A DNA stretch of 64,000 nucleotides from Sphingobium sp. (GCA_023266575.1 JAHFPV010000007.1:108790-172789); one strand, 5' to 3'; positions 17,067 to 28,360 are shown, counted from the first letter of the stretch. Program-made: numbers and translations. Notes: a model not told the origin generated them from the sequence alone.

Positions 17067-17897
17067 TTATGCGGGAATCAGGCCGAGTTCGGCGTCGGTG
17101 GCGGGCGTGCCCCATTTGTCGCGTGGCGGCATGGGGCGGCTGGTCCAGGGTGGGTCGAGGGTGAAGCTGGAGACGGTTCGCCCCTCTGGCAGGCGACCAT
17201 TGCCGCCGCCCTGAGCATAATCATAATAGAGCGTCATCAGCTCGGCATGGCCATGATGGCGCTGGGCGACCGGGTGCGACAGACACGACTCGCGCCAGCG
17301 CAGCAGCCGGGTCAGATGCTGGGGGATCGCGTAATTCTCATAATAGTCGAGAAACCATAACCGTTTGAACATGGGCGTGAAGGCAACCTCCGCCCAACCG
17401 AAACGGTCGAACAGGTAATCGCCGTCCGGCGCATAATGGCGCAGAAAATCGTCCAGCCGCGCATATTGCGCATCGACTTCTGCCTTATGCTCGTCGCGCT
17501 TGGCCGGATCGCGGTTCAGGATCATGCGATAGCCAGCGCCAGTAAACTGCCCGTCCGTGGCGCACAGCATTGCCTCGACAGCATGTTCATAGGGGTCATG
17601 CCGCGCCACCGGGGGATCGGGAAAGCGATCCTCCACATAGCGCATGATGACCATGCTCTCTTTCAGCGTTTCGCAATTTTCCAGTTCCAGCGCCGGGAGC
17701 GACGTCGTGCCGCGCGTCTTGGCGAGCAACCAGTCCGGGCGCGGCTGCGATATGTCGATTTCATGATCGGCCATGATGCCGTGCAGCCCTTTCAGGTCGA
17801 GCAGCAACTCGATCCGCTCGGAAAAGGGGCAGCCGGGGATATGATACATGCGTAGCTGGCCACCAGCCGGTTCGTCATGCCAGGCCATGGGCGTCAT
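17067..17897 (-). CDS. ligG: LigG-type omega-class glutathione S-transferase (glutathione lyase)
   Basis: A 276-aa protein that closely follows my memory of SYK-6 LigG: YHIPGCPFSER with the omega-class catalytic Cys (Cys23 here), EIDISQPRPDWLLAKT, TLKESMVIMRYVE, FGWAEVAFTPMFKRLWFLDY, YYDYAQGGGNGRLPEGR and PMPPRDKWG near the end. LigG removes glutathione from the beta carbon of the GS-HPV thioether made by beta-etherases, giving HPV and GSSG. Its ATG overlaps the stop of the ligF-type gene by 4 bases. The N-terminus is a few residues longer than LigG; an internal ATG at 17888 is an alternative. Confidence 0.92.
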   Translation of the reverse strand: MTPMAWHDEPAGGQLRMYHIPGCPFSERIELLLDLKGLHGIMADHEIDISQPRPDWLLAKTRGTTSLPALELENCETLKESMVIMRYVEDRFPDPPVARHDPYEHAVEAMLCATDGQFTGAGYRMILNRDPAKRDEHKAEVDAQYARLDDFLRHYAPDGDYLFDRFGWAEVAFTPMFKRLWFLDYYENYAIPQHLTRLLRWRESCLSHPVAQRHHGHAELMTLYYDYAQGGGNGRLPEGRTVSSFTLDPPWTSRPMPPRDKWGTPATDAELGLIPA

Positions 17898-18646
17898 GCC
17901 GCCGACATGGCCGGGCGCGGCGGCATTTCACTCTGCGATCGGGCGAACATCGCCTGGGTGGCGGGGCGGGTGTTGATCCGGTCGATCCAGGCCAGCAGGT
18001 GCGGCGTCGCCTGCCCGTTGACGATGTCGGCGTAACCGAACTGCATCCCGTTCGCGATCGCGAAATTGCAGATATCGGCCAGCGTATAATCGTCGCCCGC
18101 CAGCCAGGGGCTTTGCGACAGGCGTTTCTCCAGCCGGTCGATCGACACGCGGATCTTGCGCATTTCCTCGTCCAGCACCTCTTTGGGGAAACCAGCGCGC
18201 GCGCTGCGCCATTTCGCCTGCTGTTCGGGGATGGGGATATGTTTGAGCTTCTCCTCAAATTCCTCATCGCTTAGCTTGCGCGCCATCGGGCCGATCATCC
18301 GCTCCCATCCGATCGTGGACACGCACCAGCAGAAATATTCGTCCACCCATTTGGTCCAGACGCGCATCTCCGCGATCGTCACCGGATCGGTCGGGCGCAG
18401 GCGCGGCGCATCGGGGAAAGCATCCTCCAGATATTCGCAGATCACCGTCGATTCGGTGATGATATGCCCATCATGGTCGAGCGCAGGCACCTGACCGCGT
18501 GGGTTGATCGCCTTGAACCAATCCTCATGATGCTCGAACCGGGTCGGATCGACGAAGCGCGGCGTGAATTCCAGCCCCTTTTCATAAAGCGCCAGCAACG
18601 GCTTCATCGAATTGGCGGCCGGACCGAAGCTGTAGAGCGTCAACAT
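17894..18646 (-). CDS. ligF: LigF-type glutathione-dependent beta-etherase
   Basis: A 250-aa GST. The N-terminal thioredoxin fold opens LYSFGPAANSMKP, with Asn12-Ser13 at the glutathione-activating place of LigF, and continues INPRGQVPALDHDG and TESTVICEYLEDAFPDAP. The helical domain has MRVWTKWVDEYFCWCVSTIGW and ICNFAIANGMQFG, all matching LigF as I remember it. LigF cleaves the beta-aryl ether of MPHPV-type ketones (beta-S isomer), releasing guaiacol and forming GS-HPV. It heads the operon ligF-ligG-ALDH-CmcJ. The ATG at 18646 is chosen because the GST fold begins there; the upstream open frame is GC-driven. Confidence 0.92.
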   Translation of the reverse strand: MLTLYSFGPAANSMKPLLALYEKGLEFTPRFVDPTRFEHHEDWFKAINPRGQVPALDHDGHIITESTVICEYLEDAFPDAPRLRPTDPVTIAEMRVWTKWVDEYFCWCVSTIGWERMIGPMARKLSDEEFEEKLKHIPIPEQQAKWRSARAGFPKEVLDEEMRKIRVSIDRLEKRLSQSPWLAGDDYTLADICNFAIANGMQFGYADIVNGQATPHLLAWIDRINTRPATQAMFARSQSEMPPRPAMSAA

Positions 18647-18785
18647 GGCAGTCTTCCTCACCTTATGATGTGTAGCGTCTGTGCGCCTTCGCCGACGGTG
18701 GTGCAGGGCCGGGCCGCGGCCCACAAGTCGTCTGTCTATACTATCAGTGGCGCTACCCGGCGGGCGGCCGCGCAACCTGTCATAG

Positions 18786-18808
18786 TCAATGCCTGTTACT
18801 GGCAATGA
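18786..18808. promoter_or_regulatory. palindromic operator-like site between ligF and the Nu-class GST
   Basis: TCAATGCC and GGCAATGA form an 8-bp inverted repeat (one mismatch) around TGTTACT. It lies in the 250-bp divergent region between the ligFG operon and the Nu-GST/thioesterase pair, so one regulator could control both. Confidence 0.45.
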
Positions 18809-18896
18809 TAGCGCCGCCACTCGCCTTGCCGGGACGGGCGCACTTTGCTTTGGGTGATACAAGAGCGGGCATTGACCCCGCCATGGAGAGAAGCGG

Positions 18897-19565
18897 ATGC
18901 TCGAATTGCTGACGTCGGAGACGCCCAATGGCTGGAAGGTCTCGATCCTGCTGGAGGAACTGGGTGTCCCCTATAAGGTGACACCGATCGCGCTGACCGA
19001 CCGGGTGCAGAAACAGGACTGGTATGTCGCGCTCAACCCCAATGGCCGCATCCCGACGCTGATCGATCATGAGGCGGGGGATTTCGCCGTCTTTGAATCG
19101 GGCGCGATCCTGCTTTATCTGGCGGAAAAATATGGCCGTTTCATCCCCGCTGATGCCAAGGATCGCAGCCGGGTGATCCAGTGGGTGATGTGGCAGATGT
19201 CCGGGCTTGGCCCGATGATGGGGCAGGCGACGGTGTTTACCCGCTATTTCGACGAAAAACTGCCATCGGTGATCGACCGCTATGTCCGCGAAAGCCAGCG
19301 GCTGTTCGGCGTGCTGGACGCGCAACTGGCTGGCCGCGACTATCTGGTCGGCGATTATTCCATCGCCGACATTGCCTGCTTCCCTTGGATACGCGGCCAT
19401 GACTGGGCTGGGGTGGACATCAGTGCCTTTTCGAACATCTTGCGCTGGTATGACCGGGTCGCCGAACGTCCCGCGGTGCAGCGCGGCCTGCTCGTGCCGC
19501 CACCGCCCACGGCCAAAGACATGGCGGAAAAGACCATTTTGCAAGGAAAGACCATCATCGCGTGA
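18897..19565 (+). CDS. Nu-class glutathione S-transferase
   Basis: A 222-aa GST with the Nu/YfcG-Ure2 signature TSETPNGWKVSILLEELG at residues 6-23, followed by LNPNGRIPTLIDHEAGDFAVFESGAILLYL for glutathione contacts and DYSIADIACFPWIRG in the helical domain. Nu-class enzymes act as disulfide-bond reductases, and the N. aromaticivorans member is known to remove glutathione from both stereoisomers of GS-HPV. Divergence from ligFG supports that role here, making it functionally redundant with LigG but not stereo-restricted. GGAGAGAAG precedes the start. Its stop overlaps the thioesterase start. Confidence 0.88.
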   Translation: MLELLTSETPNGWKVSILLEELGVPYKVTPIALTDRVQKQDWYVALNPNGRIPTLIDHEAGDFAVFESGAILLYLAEKYGRFIPADAKDRSRVIQWVMWQMSGLGPMMGQATVFTRYFDEKLPSVIDRYVRESQRLFGVLDAQLAGRDYLVGDYSIADIACFPWIRGHDWAGVDISAFSNILRWYDRVAERPAVQRGLLVPPPPTAKDMAEKTILQGKTIIA

Positions 19566-19987
19566 CAGTATTTCTCCATCGGATCGTCCGCATCGAATGG
19601 GGCCATTGCGACCCTGCCGGTATCGTTCACGCGCCCCGCTATTTCGACATTTTCGGCCAAAGCACAATGCTGCTGTTCGAACAGGCGGGCCTGCCCAAGA
19701 AACGCGAGATGCTGGCGACCATGCCTTTTGCGGGGTTTCCGATGGTGGATGTGTCGGCGCGCTTTTTCGTCCCGACCGCCTATGGCGACGATGTGGTGGT
19801 GGAGGCAGACGCGCCGATATTCGGCAATAGCAGCTTCACGGTTGCGCACCGTCTGTCGCTCGATGGACGGCTATGCGTCGAATGCACTGAAAAGCGCGTC
19901 TGGACCACGCCCGACGCGACCCGGCCCGGCGGTTTGCGGGCGGAGCGGGTGCCGGACGCGGTGCGCGCCCTGTTTGCGACTGGCTGA
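19562..19987 (+). CDS. hotdog-fold acyl-CoA thioesterase (4HBT type); VceB candidate
   Basis: A 141-aa single-hotdog protein starting at GTG, which overlaps the GST stop by 4 bases. The motif RIEWGHCDPAGIVHAPRYF carries the catalytic Asp of 4-hydroxybenzoyl-CoA thioesterase-type enzymes. A cytoplasmic hydrolase for aryl-CoA esters is expected. In SYK-6 a thioesterase (VceB) releases vanillate from vanilloyl-CoA in the last step of HPV catabolism; co-translation with a glutathione lyase and a beta-keto-acid cleavage enzyme 11 kb away fit that role, but this is inference. It meets the TetR gene tail-to-tail with no gap. Confidence 0.85.
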   Translation: MTVFLHRIVRIEWGHCDPAGIVHAPRYFDIFGQSTMLLFEQAGLPKKREMLATMPFAGFPMVDVSARFFVPTAYGDDVVVEADAPIFGNSSFTVAHRLSLDGRLCVECTEKRVWTTPDATRPGGLRAERVPDAVRALFATG

Positions 19988-20617
19988 TCAGGTGCGCGGC
20001 GCGAGGCCGCTGATCAATATATCGACCATCGAGTCGGCAATCTGCTCTGCGCTCAGCGGCCCGTCCGGCTCATGCCAGCGTCCCGGCCAGTTAAGCGCGC
20101 CCGCCAGGGCAAAAGCGGTCATGCGCACGTCGAGCGGCGCGATCGAACCGTCGGCGATGCCATCCTCTATCAGCGCACGGATCGACAGGTCGATTGCCCG
20201 CTTACGCGCGCGGAACAGGGCGGCCCCTTCGGCGGAGAGAAATTCGTCGCCGGTGCGCACGACACAGCGCCCGAAATCGTCCATCATCACCAGGGAGTAA
20301 CGACGCAGAACGCTGCGCAGTCGAGCCAGGCCGTTGCCGGGCTGCGCGCGCGCCGTGTCGGCGGCGGCGCTGAGCAATTCCAGCCCGCGCGTCACGCATT
20401 CGATCAGCACCTGCTCCTTATTGCCCAGATAATGATAGATGGTCGGCTTGCTGATCCCCAGGCTCGCAGCAACGTCGTCCAGCGAGGTGGCATGAAAACC
20501 GCGCGCGTTGAACATCCGCACCGCCGCCCGCAGCACGGCCTCTCGCTTCTCCTCACGGTCACGTTCTCGCTCCTCACGCGATCGGAAGGGGGATGGGGCG
20601 GCGTTCGGTTGGGGCAA
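19988..20617 (-). CDS. TetR-family transcriptional regulator
   Basis: A 209-aa protein. The N-terminal helix-turn-helix reads FHATSLDDVAASLGISKPTI then YHYLGNKEQVL; the C-terminal ligand domain is helical. No ATG opens the frame; TTG at 20617 is preferred because AAGGAG lies 6 bases before it, with TTG at 20647 as alternative. It is divergent from a beta-oxidation operon whose promoter carries a TATAC-N6-GTATA palindrome, so it probably represses that operon until an acyl-CoA binds. Confidence 0.9.
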   Translation of the reverse strand: MPQPNAAPSPFRSREERERDREEKREAVLRAAVRMFNARGFHATSLDDVAASLGISKPTIYHYLGNKEQVLIECVTRGLELLSAAADTARAQPGNGLARLRSVLRRYSLVMMDDFGRCVVRTGDEFLSAEGAALFRARKRAIDLSIRALIEDGIADGSIAPLDVRMTAFALAGALNWPGRWHEPDGPLSAEQIADSMVDILISGLAPRT

Positions 20618-20640
20618 GCTGGTCTCCTTACCCGTTTGCC

Positions 20641-20682
20641 TTGACAAGAAACCCGCTGATAATCAATATACCCGTGAGTATA
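20641..20682 (+). promoter_or_regulatory. promoter and TetR operator of the beta-oxidation operon
   Basis: A consensus -35 TTGACA (20641-20646) is followed about 17-18 bases later by a weak -10 (CAATAT/AATATA). Overlapping the -10 is the perfect inverted repeat TATAC-CCGTGA-GTATA (20667-20682). A repressor bound there would block polymerase. The adjacent divergent TetR gene is the obvious candidate. Confidence 0.6.
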
Positions 20683-20701
20683 GAGGAGACGATTGGGTTT
20701 T

Positions 20702-21826
20702 ATGCTGACCGAAATCCAGACGGCCATCCGCGATACGGTGCGCAGCTTCGCGCAGGACACGATCCGCCCGCACAGCGCGCGCTTCGAGTCGGAAGGCGGC
20801 TATCCGCCTGCGTTGTTCGAGGAGATGGCGGGGCTGGGCCTGTGGGGCATGACCGCGCCGGAAAGCTATGGTGGGGCGGAAACTGACGCCGTGTCCTATG
20901 CGCTGGCGCTGATCGAACTGGCGGCGGCGGACGGGGCATTGTCCACCATCGTCTCGATCCAGAACAGCATCCTTGTGGCCGGCCTGCTCAAGGATGGGAG
21001 TGAGGCGCAGAAGGCCCGCTTCCTGCCCGACCTGATCGGCGGCCGGACCATCGGCGCCTTTGCCCTGACCGAGGCGGATGCCGGGTCGGATGCGTCGGCA
21101 GTGCGGACCCGCGCGGTCAAGGTCGATGGCGGCTGGCGTATCACCGGTGCCAAGCAATTCATCACGTCGGGCAAGATTGCTGGCGTCGTCATGGTCGTCG
21201 CGGTGACGGACCCGGACGCGGGCAAGAAAGGCCTGTCGGTGTTCATCGTGCCGACTGATCGGCCCGGCTACAGCGTCGACAAGGTTGAGCATAAATTGGG
21301 GCAGGGCGCATCGGACACCTGCGCGCTGCGGTTTGACGACATGTTTGTCCAGGATGACCTGCTGATCGGCCAGCCGGGGCAAGGTTACCGCATAGCGCTC
21401 GCCAATCTGGAAACCGGCCGCATCGGCATCGCCGCGCAATGCGTCGGCATGGCGCAGGCCGCACTGGACATTGCGGTCGCCTATGCCAAGGATCGCAAGA
21501 GCTTTGGCAAGCCTATCATGGAGCATCAGGCGGTGGGCTTCCGCCTCGCCGACCTCGCCACCCGGCTGGAGGCGGCGCGGCAGCTGGTGCTGAACGCCGC
21601 GCGGGTCAAGGATGCGGGCCAGCCCTGCCTTACCGAAGCGTCGATGGCAAAGCTGTTTGCATCGGAAGCCGCCGAACAGATCGTATCCGGCGCGCTCCAG
21701 ACGCTGGGTGGCTATGGCTATCTGGAAGAATATGGCGTCGCCAAAATCTATCGCGATGTGCGGGTATGCCAGATTTACGAAGGCACGTCGGACATCCAGC
21801 GCATGGTCATTGCGCGCAGTCTTTGA
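20702..21826 (+). CDS. acyl-CoA dehydrogenase
   Basis: A 374-aa flavoprotein. It shows FALTEADAGSDASA and the ITGAKQFITSGKIAG segment around the FAD site, and the catalytic Glu in QIYEGTSDIQRMVIARSL at the C-terminus, as in short/branched-chain acyl-CoA dehydrogenases. It inserts the alpha-beta double bond. ATG at 20702 is chosen; a TTG at 20693 lies nearer the GAGGAG ribosome site and could be used. It opens a six-gene beta-oxidation operon. Confidence 0.93.
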   Translation: MLTEIQTAIRDTVRSFAQDTIRPHSARFESEGGYPPALFEEMAGLGLWGMTAPESYGGAETDAVSYALALIELAAADGALSTIVSIQNSILVAGLLKDGSEAQKARFLPDLIGGRTIGAFALTEADAGSDASAVRTRAVKVDGGWRITGAKQFITSGKIAGVVMVVAVTDPDAGKKGLSVFIVPTDRPGYSVDKVEHKLGQGASDTCALRFDDMFVQDDLLIGQPGQGYRIALANLETGRIGIAAQCVGMAQAALDIAVAYAKDRKSFGKPIMEHQAVGFRLADLATRLEAARQLVLNAARVKDAGQPCLTEASMAKLFASEAAEQIVSGALQTLGGYGYLEEYGVAKIYRDVRVCQIYEGTSDIQRMVIARSL

Positions 21827-21837
21827 AAGGAATTGAT

Positions 21838-23022
21838 ATGCAGGACGATCCGGTAGTCATCGCCAGCTATGCCCGCACGCCGATGGGCGGGTTTCAGGGT
21901 GCCTTGTCGGGCCTCAAGGCCACGGAGCTGGGCGCGGCGGCGGTCAAGGCGGCGGTCGAGCGCGCGGGCGTTTCGGTCGATGCGGTCGATCGCATCTATA
22001 TGGGCTGCGTCCTGCCTGCGGGCCTGGGTCAAGCGCCTGCGCGGCAGGCGGCGCTGGGCGCTGGCCTTGGCCTCCGCACCGAAGCCACCACCGTCAACAA
22101 GATGTGTGGTTCCGGTATGCAGGCCGCGATCATGGCGCATGAGGCGCTGGCATCGGGCGCGGTCGATGTCGTGATTGCCGGCGGGATGGAGAGCATGACC
22201 AATGCGCCCTATGCCTTGCCCAAGCATCGCAGCGGCGCGCGGATCGGCCATGATCGGATCATCGACACGATGATGATGGACGGGCTGGAAGACGCCTATG
22301 AACCCGGCAAGGCGATGGGCGTGTTCGCCGAAGAAGCGGTGCGCGACTATCAGTTCACCCGCGCCGACCAGGATGATTATGCCATCCGTTCGCTCGAACG
22401 CGCCAATGCCGCGATCGGCAGCGGGGCGTTCGTCCGCGAAATCACGCCGGTGACGGTCAAGGGCCGGAGCGGCAACACGATCGTCGATACCGACGAACAG
22501 CCGGGCAAGGCGCGGCCGGACAAGATCCCCGGCCTCAAGCCCGCCTTCGTCAAGGATGGCACGATTACCGCCGCCAATGCCTCGTCCATTTCCGATGGCG
22601 CAGCCGCGCTGGTGATGACGCGGCAGAGCGTGGCGGACAAGCAGGGGATGAAGGTCGTCGCCCGCGTGGTCGCGACTGCGGGGCATGCCCATGAGCCATC
22701 AAAATTCACCACGGCCCCGGTCCCGGCGATGCGCAAGCTGCTGGAAAAGGCAGGCTGGTCGGTCGACGATGTCGATCTATTCGAGGTCAACGAAGCCTTT
22801 GCCGTCGTCGCGATGATTGCGGCGAAGGAACTGGGCATCCCGGCGGAGAAGCTGAACGTCAATGGCGGCGCGACCGCGCTCGGCCATCCGATCGGCGCAT
22901 CGGGCGCGCGTATCGTCGCGACGCTGATCGGAGCGTTGGAAAAGCGCGGGCTGAAGCGCGGTGTTGCCAGCCTGTGCATCGGCGGGGGCGAAGCGACGGC
23001 GATGGCGATCGAACTGGTCTGA
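21838..23022 (+). CDS. acetyl-CoA acetyltransferase (thiolase)
   Basis: A 394-aa thiolase. The nucleophilic Cys is in NKMCGSGMQA (about residue 90); NEAFAV, the His of GHPIGASGAR and the second Cys in SLCIGGGEA complete the active site. It cleaves 3-ketoacyl-CoA with CoA, or makes acetoacetyl-CoA. AAAGGA precedes the start and it follows the acyl-CoA dehydrogenase by 11 bases. A second, different thiolase is four genes on, suggesting different chain or branch specificities. Confidence 0.93.
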   Translation: MQDDPVVIASYARTPMGGFQGALSGLKATELGAAAVKAAVERAGVSVDAVDRIYMGCVLPAGLGQAPARQAALGAGLGLRTEATTVNKMCGSGMQAAIMAHEALASGAVDVVIAGGMESMTNAPYALPKHRSGARIGHDRIIDTMMMDGLEDAYEPGKAMGVFAEEAVRDYQFTRADQDDYAIRSLERANAAIGSGAFVREITPVTVKGRSGNTIVDTDEQPGKARPDKIPGLKPAFVKDGTITAANASSISDGAAALVMTRQSVADKQGMKVVARVVATAGHAHEPSKFTTAPVPAMRKLLEKAGWSVDDVDLFEVNEAFAVVAMIAAKELGIPAEKLNVNGGATALGHPIGASGARIVATLIGALEKRGLKRGVASLCIGGGEATAMAIELV

Positions 23023-23042
23023 TCGAATAGGGGCGAGTATTT

Positions 23043-23804
23043 ATGGATATCAAGGGTTTGGCCGCCATTGTTACGGGCGGCGCTTCGGGTCTGGGTAAGG
23101 CGACGGCGACGATGCTGGCGGCGCAGGGTGCCAAGGTTGCGATCTTCGACCTCAATGAGGAAGCAGGCAAGGCGGTCGCCGCCGAACTGGGCGGCGTCTA
23201 TGTCGGGGTCAATGTCGCCGACGATGCCAGCGTGGCGGCGGGACTGGACGCGGCAGAGGCGGCACATGGCGTTGCCCGCATCCTGGTCAACTGCGCGGGC
23301 ATCGCGCCTGCGGTCAAGACGGTGGGCAAGGAGAATGCGCCCCATCCGCTCGACACTTTTGCCAAGACCGTGACCGTCAACCTGATCGGCACGTTCAACG
23401 TCATTTCCAAATTTTCCGCCCGGCTTGCCGCGGCGGAGGAAATTGACGGCGAGCGCGGCGTCATCGTCAACACCGCATCGGTCGCGGCCTATGACGGGCA
23501 GATCGGGCAGGCGGCCTATAGCGCGTCCAAGGGCGGCGTCGTCGGCATGACCCTGCCGATCGCGCGCGATCTGGCGCAGCACAAGATCCGCGTCATGACG
23601 ATCGCGCCGGGCATTTTCCTTACCCCCATGCTGGAAGCCTTCCCGCAAAATGTGCAGGACGCCTTGGGCGCGCAGGTGCCGCATCCCAGCCGCCTCGGCA
23701 AACCAGCCGAATATGCGCAGCTGGTCGAATCGATCGTCCGCAACCCGATGCTGAATGGCGACGTCATTCGCCTTGACGGCGCGATCCGCATGGCGCCGCG
23801 CTGA
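23043..23804 (+). CDS. SDR 3-hydroxyacyl-CoA dehydrogenase (HSD10/3-hydroxy-2-methylbutyryl-CoA type)
   Basis: A 253-aa SDR with TGGASGLG cofactor site, NCAGI, catalytic Ser in NTASVAAYDGQIGQ and YSASKGG. The insert KTVGKENAPHPLDTFAKTV and the following VNLIGTFNVI are typical of the type-2 hydroxyacyl-CoA dehydrogenases related to human HSD17B10. It supplies the NAD-dependent 3-hydroxyacyl oxidation of the operon. Its stop overlaps the hydratase start as TGATG. Confidence 0.9.
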   Translation: MDIKGLAAIVTGGASGLGKATATMLAAQGAKVAIFDLNEEAGKAVAAELGGVYVGVNVADDASVAAGLDAAEAAHGVARILVNCAGIAPAVKTVGKENAPHPLDTFAKTVTVNLIGTFNVISKFSARLAAAEEIDGERGVIVNTASVAAYDGQIGQAAYSASKGGVVGMTLPIARDLAQHKIRVMTIAPGIFLTPMLEAFPQNVQDALGAQVPHPSRLGKPAEYAQLVESIVRNPMLNGDVIRLDGAIRMAPR

Positions 23805-24586
23805 TGGACGGGATCGCCTTTACGGTCGAGGACGGGATCGGGCGGATCACGCTCGACCGGCCCGAGGCAGGCAACGCCATCACCCTGCCACTGGCGCGCG
23901 CGCTGCTGGCAGCGACGATCCGGTGCCAGACCGACGAGGCGATCCGCTGTATCCTGCTGACCGGCAATGGCCGGCTATTCTGCGCCGGGGGTGACGTGCA
24001 ATTGCTGGCGGGTGCCGGGGACAAGCGGTCAGAGGTTCTGAGCGAGCTGATCGCGACCTTCCATGCCGCCGTCGCGCGGCTGGCGCGCGCGCCCAAGCCG
24101 CTGGTCACATTGGTCAATGGCCCGGCGGCGGGCGCTGGGTTCAGCCTCGCCATGCTAGGCGATGTCGTGATCGGCGCGCGGTCGGCGCATTTCACCGCCG
24201 CTTATGGCGCGATCGGGCTGACCCCGGATGGCGGCCTCAGCTGGCTGCTGCCGCGTCTGGTGGGGCTGCGGAAGGCGCAGGAGATCATCCTGACCAACCG
24301 CCGCATCAAGGCGGACGAGGCCGAGGCGATCGGGCTGGTGACGCGCATCGTGGACGATGAGGCGCTGGCTGCCGAAGGGTTGAAGGTCGCTACCGCGCTG
24401 GCCGACGCGCCGGTGGCAGCGCTGGCCGCCAGCCGCGCGCTGCTGGCCGACAGTTTCGAAACCGGGCTGGAGACGCAACTGGACCGCGAATTGCGCAGCA
24501 TGGCGACGGCAGGTGCCGGACGGGAAAGCGAAGAGGGGCTGAGCGCATTGCTCGCGAAACGCCCCGCCAATTTTAGGGGAGTTTGA
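23804..24586 (+). CDS. enoyl-CoA hydratase/isomerase
   Basis: A 260-aa crotonase-fold protein. The oxyanion-hole segments are FCAGGDVQLL (about residue 60) and NGPAAGAGFSLAML (about 105); ITLDRPEAGNAI opens the fold. The acid/base positions read YGAIGLTPDGG, with Asp rather than a second catalytic Glu, as in PaaG-like isomerase/hydratases. It hydrates or isomerises an enoyl-CoA in the operon. Translation is coupled to the SDR. Confidence 0.9.
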   Translation: MDGIAFTVEDGIGRITLDRPEAGNAITLPLARALLAATIRCQTDEAIRCILLTGNGRLFCAGGDVQLLAGAGDKRSEVLSELIATFHAAVARLARAPKPLVTLVNGPAAGAGFSLAMLGDVVIGARSAHFTAAYGAIGLTPDGGLSWLLPRLVGLRKAQEIILTNRRIKADEAEAIGLVTRIVDDEALAAEGLKVATALADAPVAALAASRALLADSFETGLETQLDRELRSMATAGAGRESEEGLSALLAKRPANFRGV

Positions 24587-24590
24587 GACC

Positions 24591-26749
<2,159 letters not shown>

Positions 26750-26752
26750 ACC

Positions 26753-28360
26753 TCATTGCTCGATCAACAAGGCAGCATAAGGGGGCAGGTCGCCCGGCGC
26801 TGCCCCGTTGACGGCGCTCAGGATGCGGCCTGACCCGTCAACGCCTGCGGGCCAGTCAATCGACCCGCGCGACAGGTTGAAAATGCAGAGCAAAGACTGG
26901 TCGCCGCTGGTCCGTCGGAACGCGAGGCAGTCGGTGTCGGCAATCACTATGTCGAGCGCGCCATGGCGCAGCGCCGGGTTCGCCTTGCGCAGCGCCAGCA
27001 TGGTGCGGGTGAAGTTGAGCAGCGATTCGGGATCACCCTCCTGCGCATCCACAGCCAGCGCGAGATGATCCTCGCCATGGGGCAGCCAGGGTTCGACGCT
27101 GGAAAATCCCGCCTGCTTGGCGTCGGCAGACCAGGGTAGCGGCGTGCGTGCGCCATCACGCGACAGGGTCAGCGGCCAGTTGGCGATAGCTTCGGGGTCC
27201 TGCAACCGCTCGAACGGGATATCGACCTGGGTGATCCCCAGTTCCTCCCCCTGATAGAGGATAGCGTTGCCGCGCAGCGCCATCAGCAGCGCCATCTTCA
27301 TCCGGGCAAAGGCGGGGCGATCTTCGGGCGCGCACCATCGCGACAGGGCGCGGGGGGCGTCATGATTTTCGAACGCCCAGCTTGGCCAGCCCATGCCCGG
27401 TTCGTCGGGCCAGCGATCGACCGTTTCCGCGACCAGCGCCGGTGTGAGCGCAGGCGCGTAGAGGAAGGTGAAGCCGTAAGCGCTGTTGAGGCGCTTGTCC
27501 CCGGCGGTATAGGCTTTCATTTCCTGCTCGGCGATCGCCCCGCCGACTTCGGCGACAGTGAAGATCGCGCCATATTCGTCGCACAGCACCCGGATACGCT
27601 CGACAAAGGGGACGACGCCGGGGTGCGACTGGCTGTAGCGCTTGATCTGATAATCGAACGGGCGGGTGCGCGGACTGCCATCGTCGGGGGCAGGGGGATT
27701 GTCGCGGAAATCGGGGTCGTGCATCGCATGGTTCAAGGCGTCGAGGCGGAAACCGTCCACGCCGCGATCGAGCCAGAATCGCATGACGTCCAGCAGCGCG
27801 TCCTGCACTTGCGGGTTGTGGACGTTGAGTTGCGGCTGGCTGGCCAGGAACTGGTGCATATAATATTGGCCGCGCCGCGCGTCCCAGGTCCAGGCCGGGC
27901 CACCGAACACCGATTGCCAATTGTTGGGCGGGGTGCCGTCCGCTTTAGGGTCGGCCCAGACATACCAGTCTGCCTTGTCGCCGCCGCGACTCGCGCGGCT
28001 TTGTGCGAACCAGTCATGCAGGTCGGAACTATGGGCATAGACCTGGTCGATCGTGACCTTGAGGCCCAAAGCGTGGGCGCGGGCGACCAGCGCATCGAAA
28101 TCGGCAAGCGTGCCAAAGATCGGATCGACATCGCAATAATCGGCTATGTCGTAACCGAAGTCGCGCATGGGCGAGGTGAAGAAGGGCGAAATCCAGATCG
28201 CATCCGCCCCCAGCCGGGCGATATGATCGAGCCTTTGCGTGATGCCGTTCAGATCGCCAATGCCGTCATCATTGCTGTCCTGAAAGCTGCGTGGATAGAT
28301 TTGATAGATGACCGCGCCCTTCCACCAGGGCTGGTCAGCTTTGTCGGTGGCATGGGGCAT
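26753..28360 (-). CDS. GH13 alpha-glucosidase
   Basis: A 535-aa glycoside hydrolase. Conserved GH13 regions appear in order: AIWISPFFTSPMRDFGYDI, GLKVTIDQVYAHSS, DGFRLDALNHAM (nucleophile Asp), FTVAEVGG (acid/base Glu) and FENHDAPR (transition-state Asp). GVDGFRLD and the QIYPRSFQDSN opening mark the oligo-1,6-glucosidase/alpha-glucosidase subgroup, active on maltose, sucrose or isomaltose. The start at 28360 (MPHATDK) is chosen just before the conserved WWKGAVIYQIYPRSF. No signal peptide is seen, so it is cytoplasmic. It is not obviously tied to neighbouring catabolic genes and meets the nitronate gene convergently. Confidence 0.92.
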   Translation of the reverse strand: MPHATDKADQPWWKGAVIYQIYPRSFQDSNDDGIGDLNGITQRLDHIARLGADAIWISPFFTSPMRDFGYDIADYCDVDPIFGTLADFDALVARAHALGLKVTIDQVYAHSSDLHDWFAQSRASRGGDKADWYVWADPKADGTPPNNWQSVFGGPAWTWDARRGQYYMHQFLASQPQLNVHNPQVQDALLDVMRFWLDRGVDGFRLDALNHAMHDPDFRDNPPAPDDGSPRTRPFDYQIKRYSQSHPGVVPFVERIRVLCDEYGAIFTVAEVGGAIAEQEMKAYTAGDKRLNSAYGFTFLYAPALTPALVAETVDRWPDEPGMGWPSWAFENHDAPRALSRWCAPEDRPAFARMKMALLMALRGNAILYQGEELGITQVDIPFERLQDPEAIANWPLTLSRDGARTPLPWSADAKQAGFSSVEPWLPHGEDHLALAVDAQEGDPESLLNFTRTMLALRKANPALRHGALDIVIADTDCLAFRRTSGDQSLLCIFNLSRGSIDWPAGVDGSGRILSAVNGAAPGDLPPYAALLIEQ

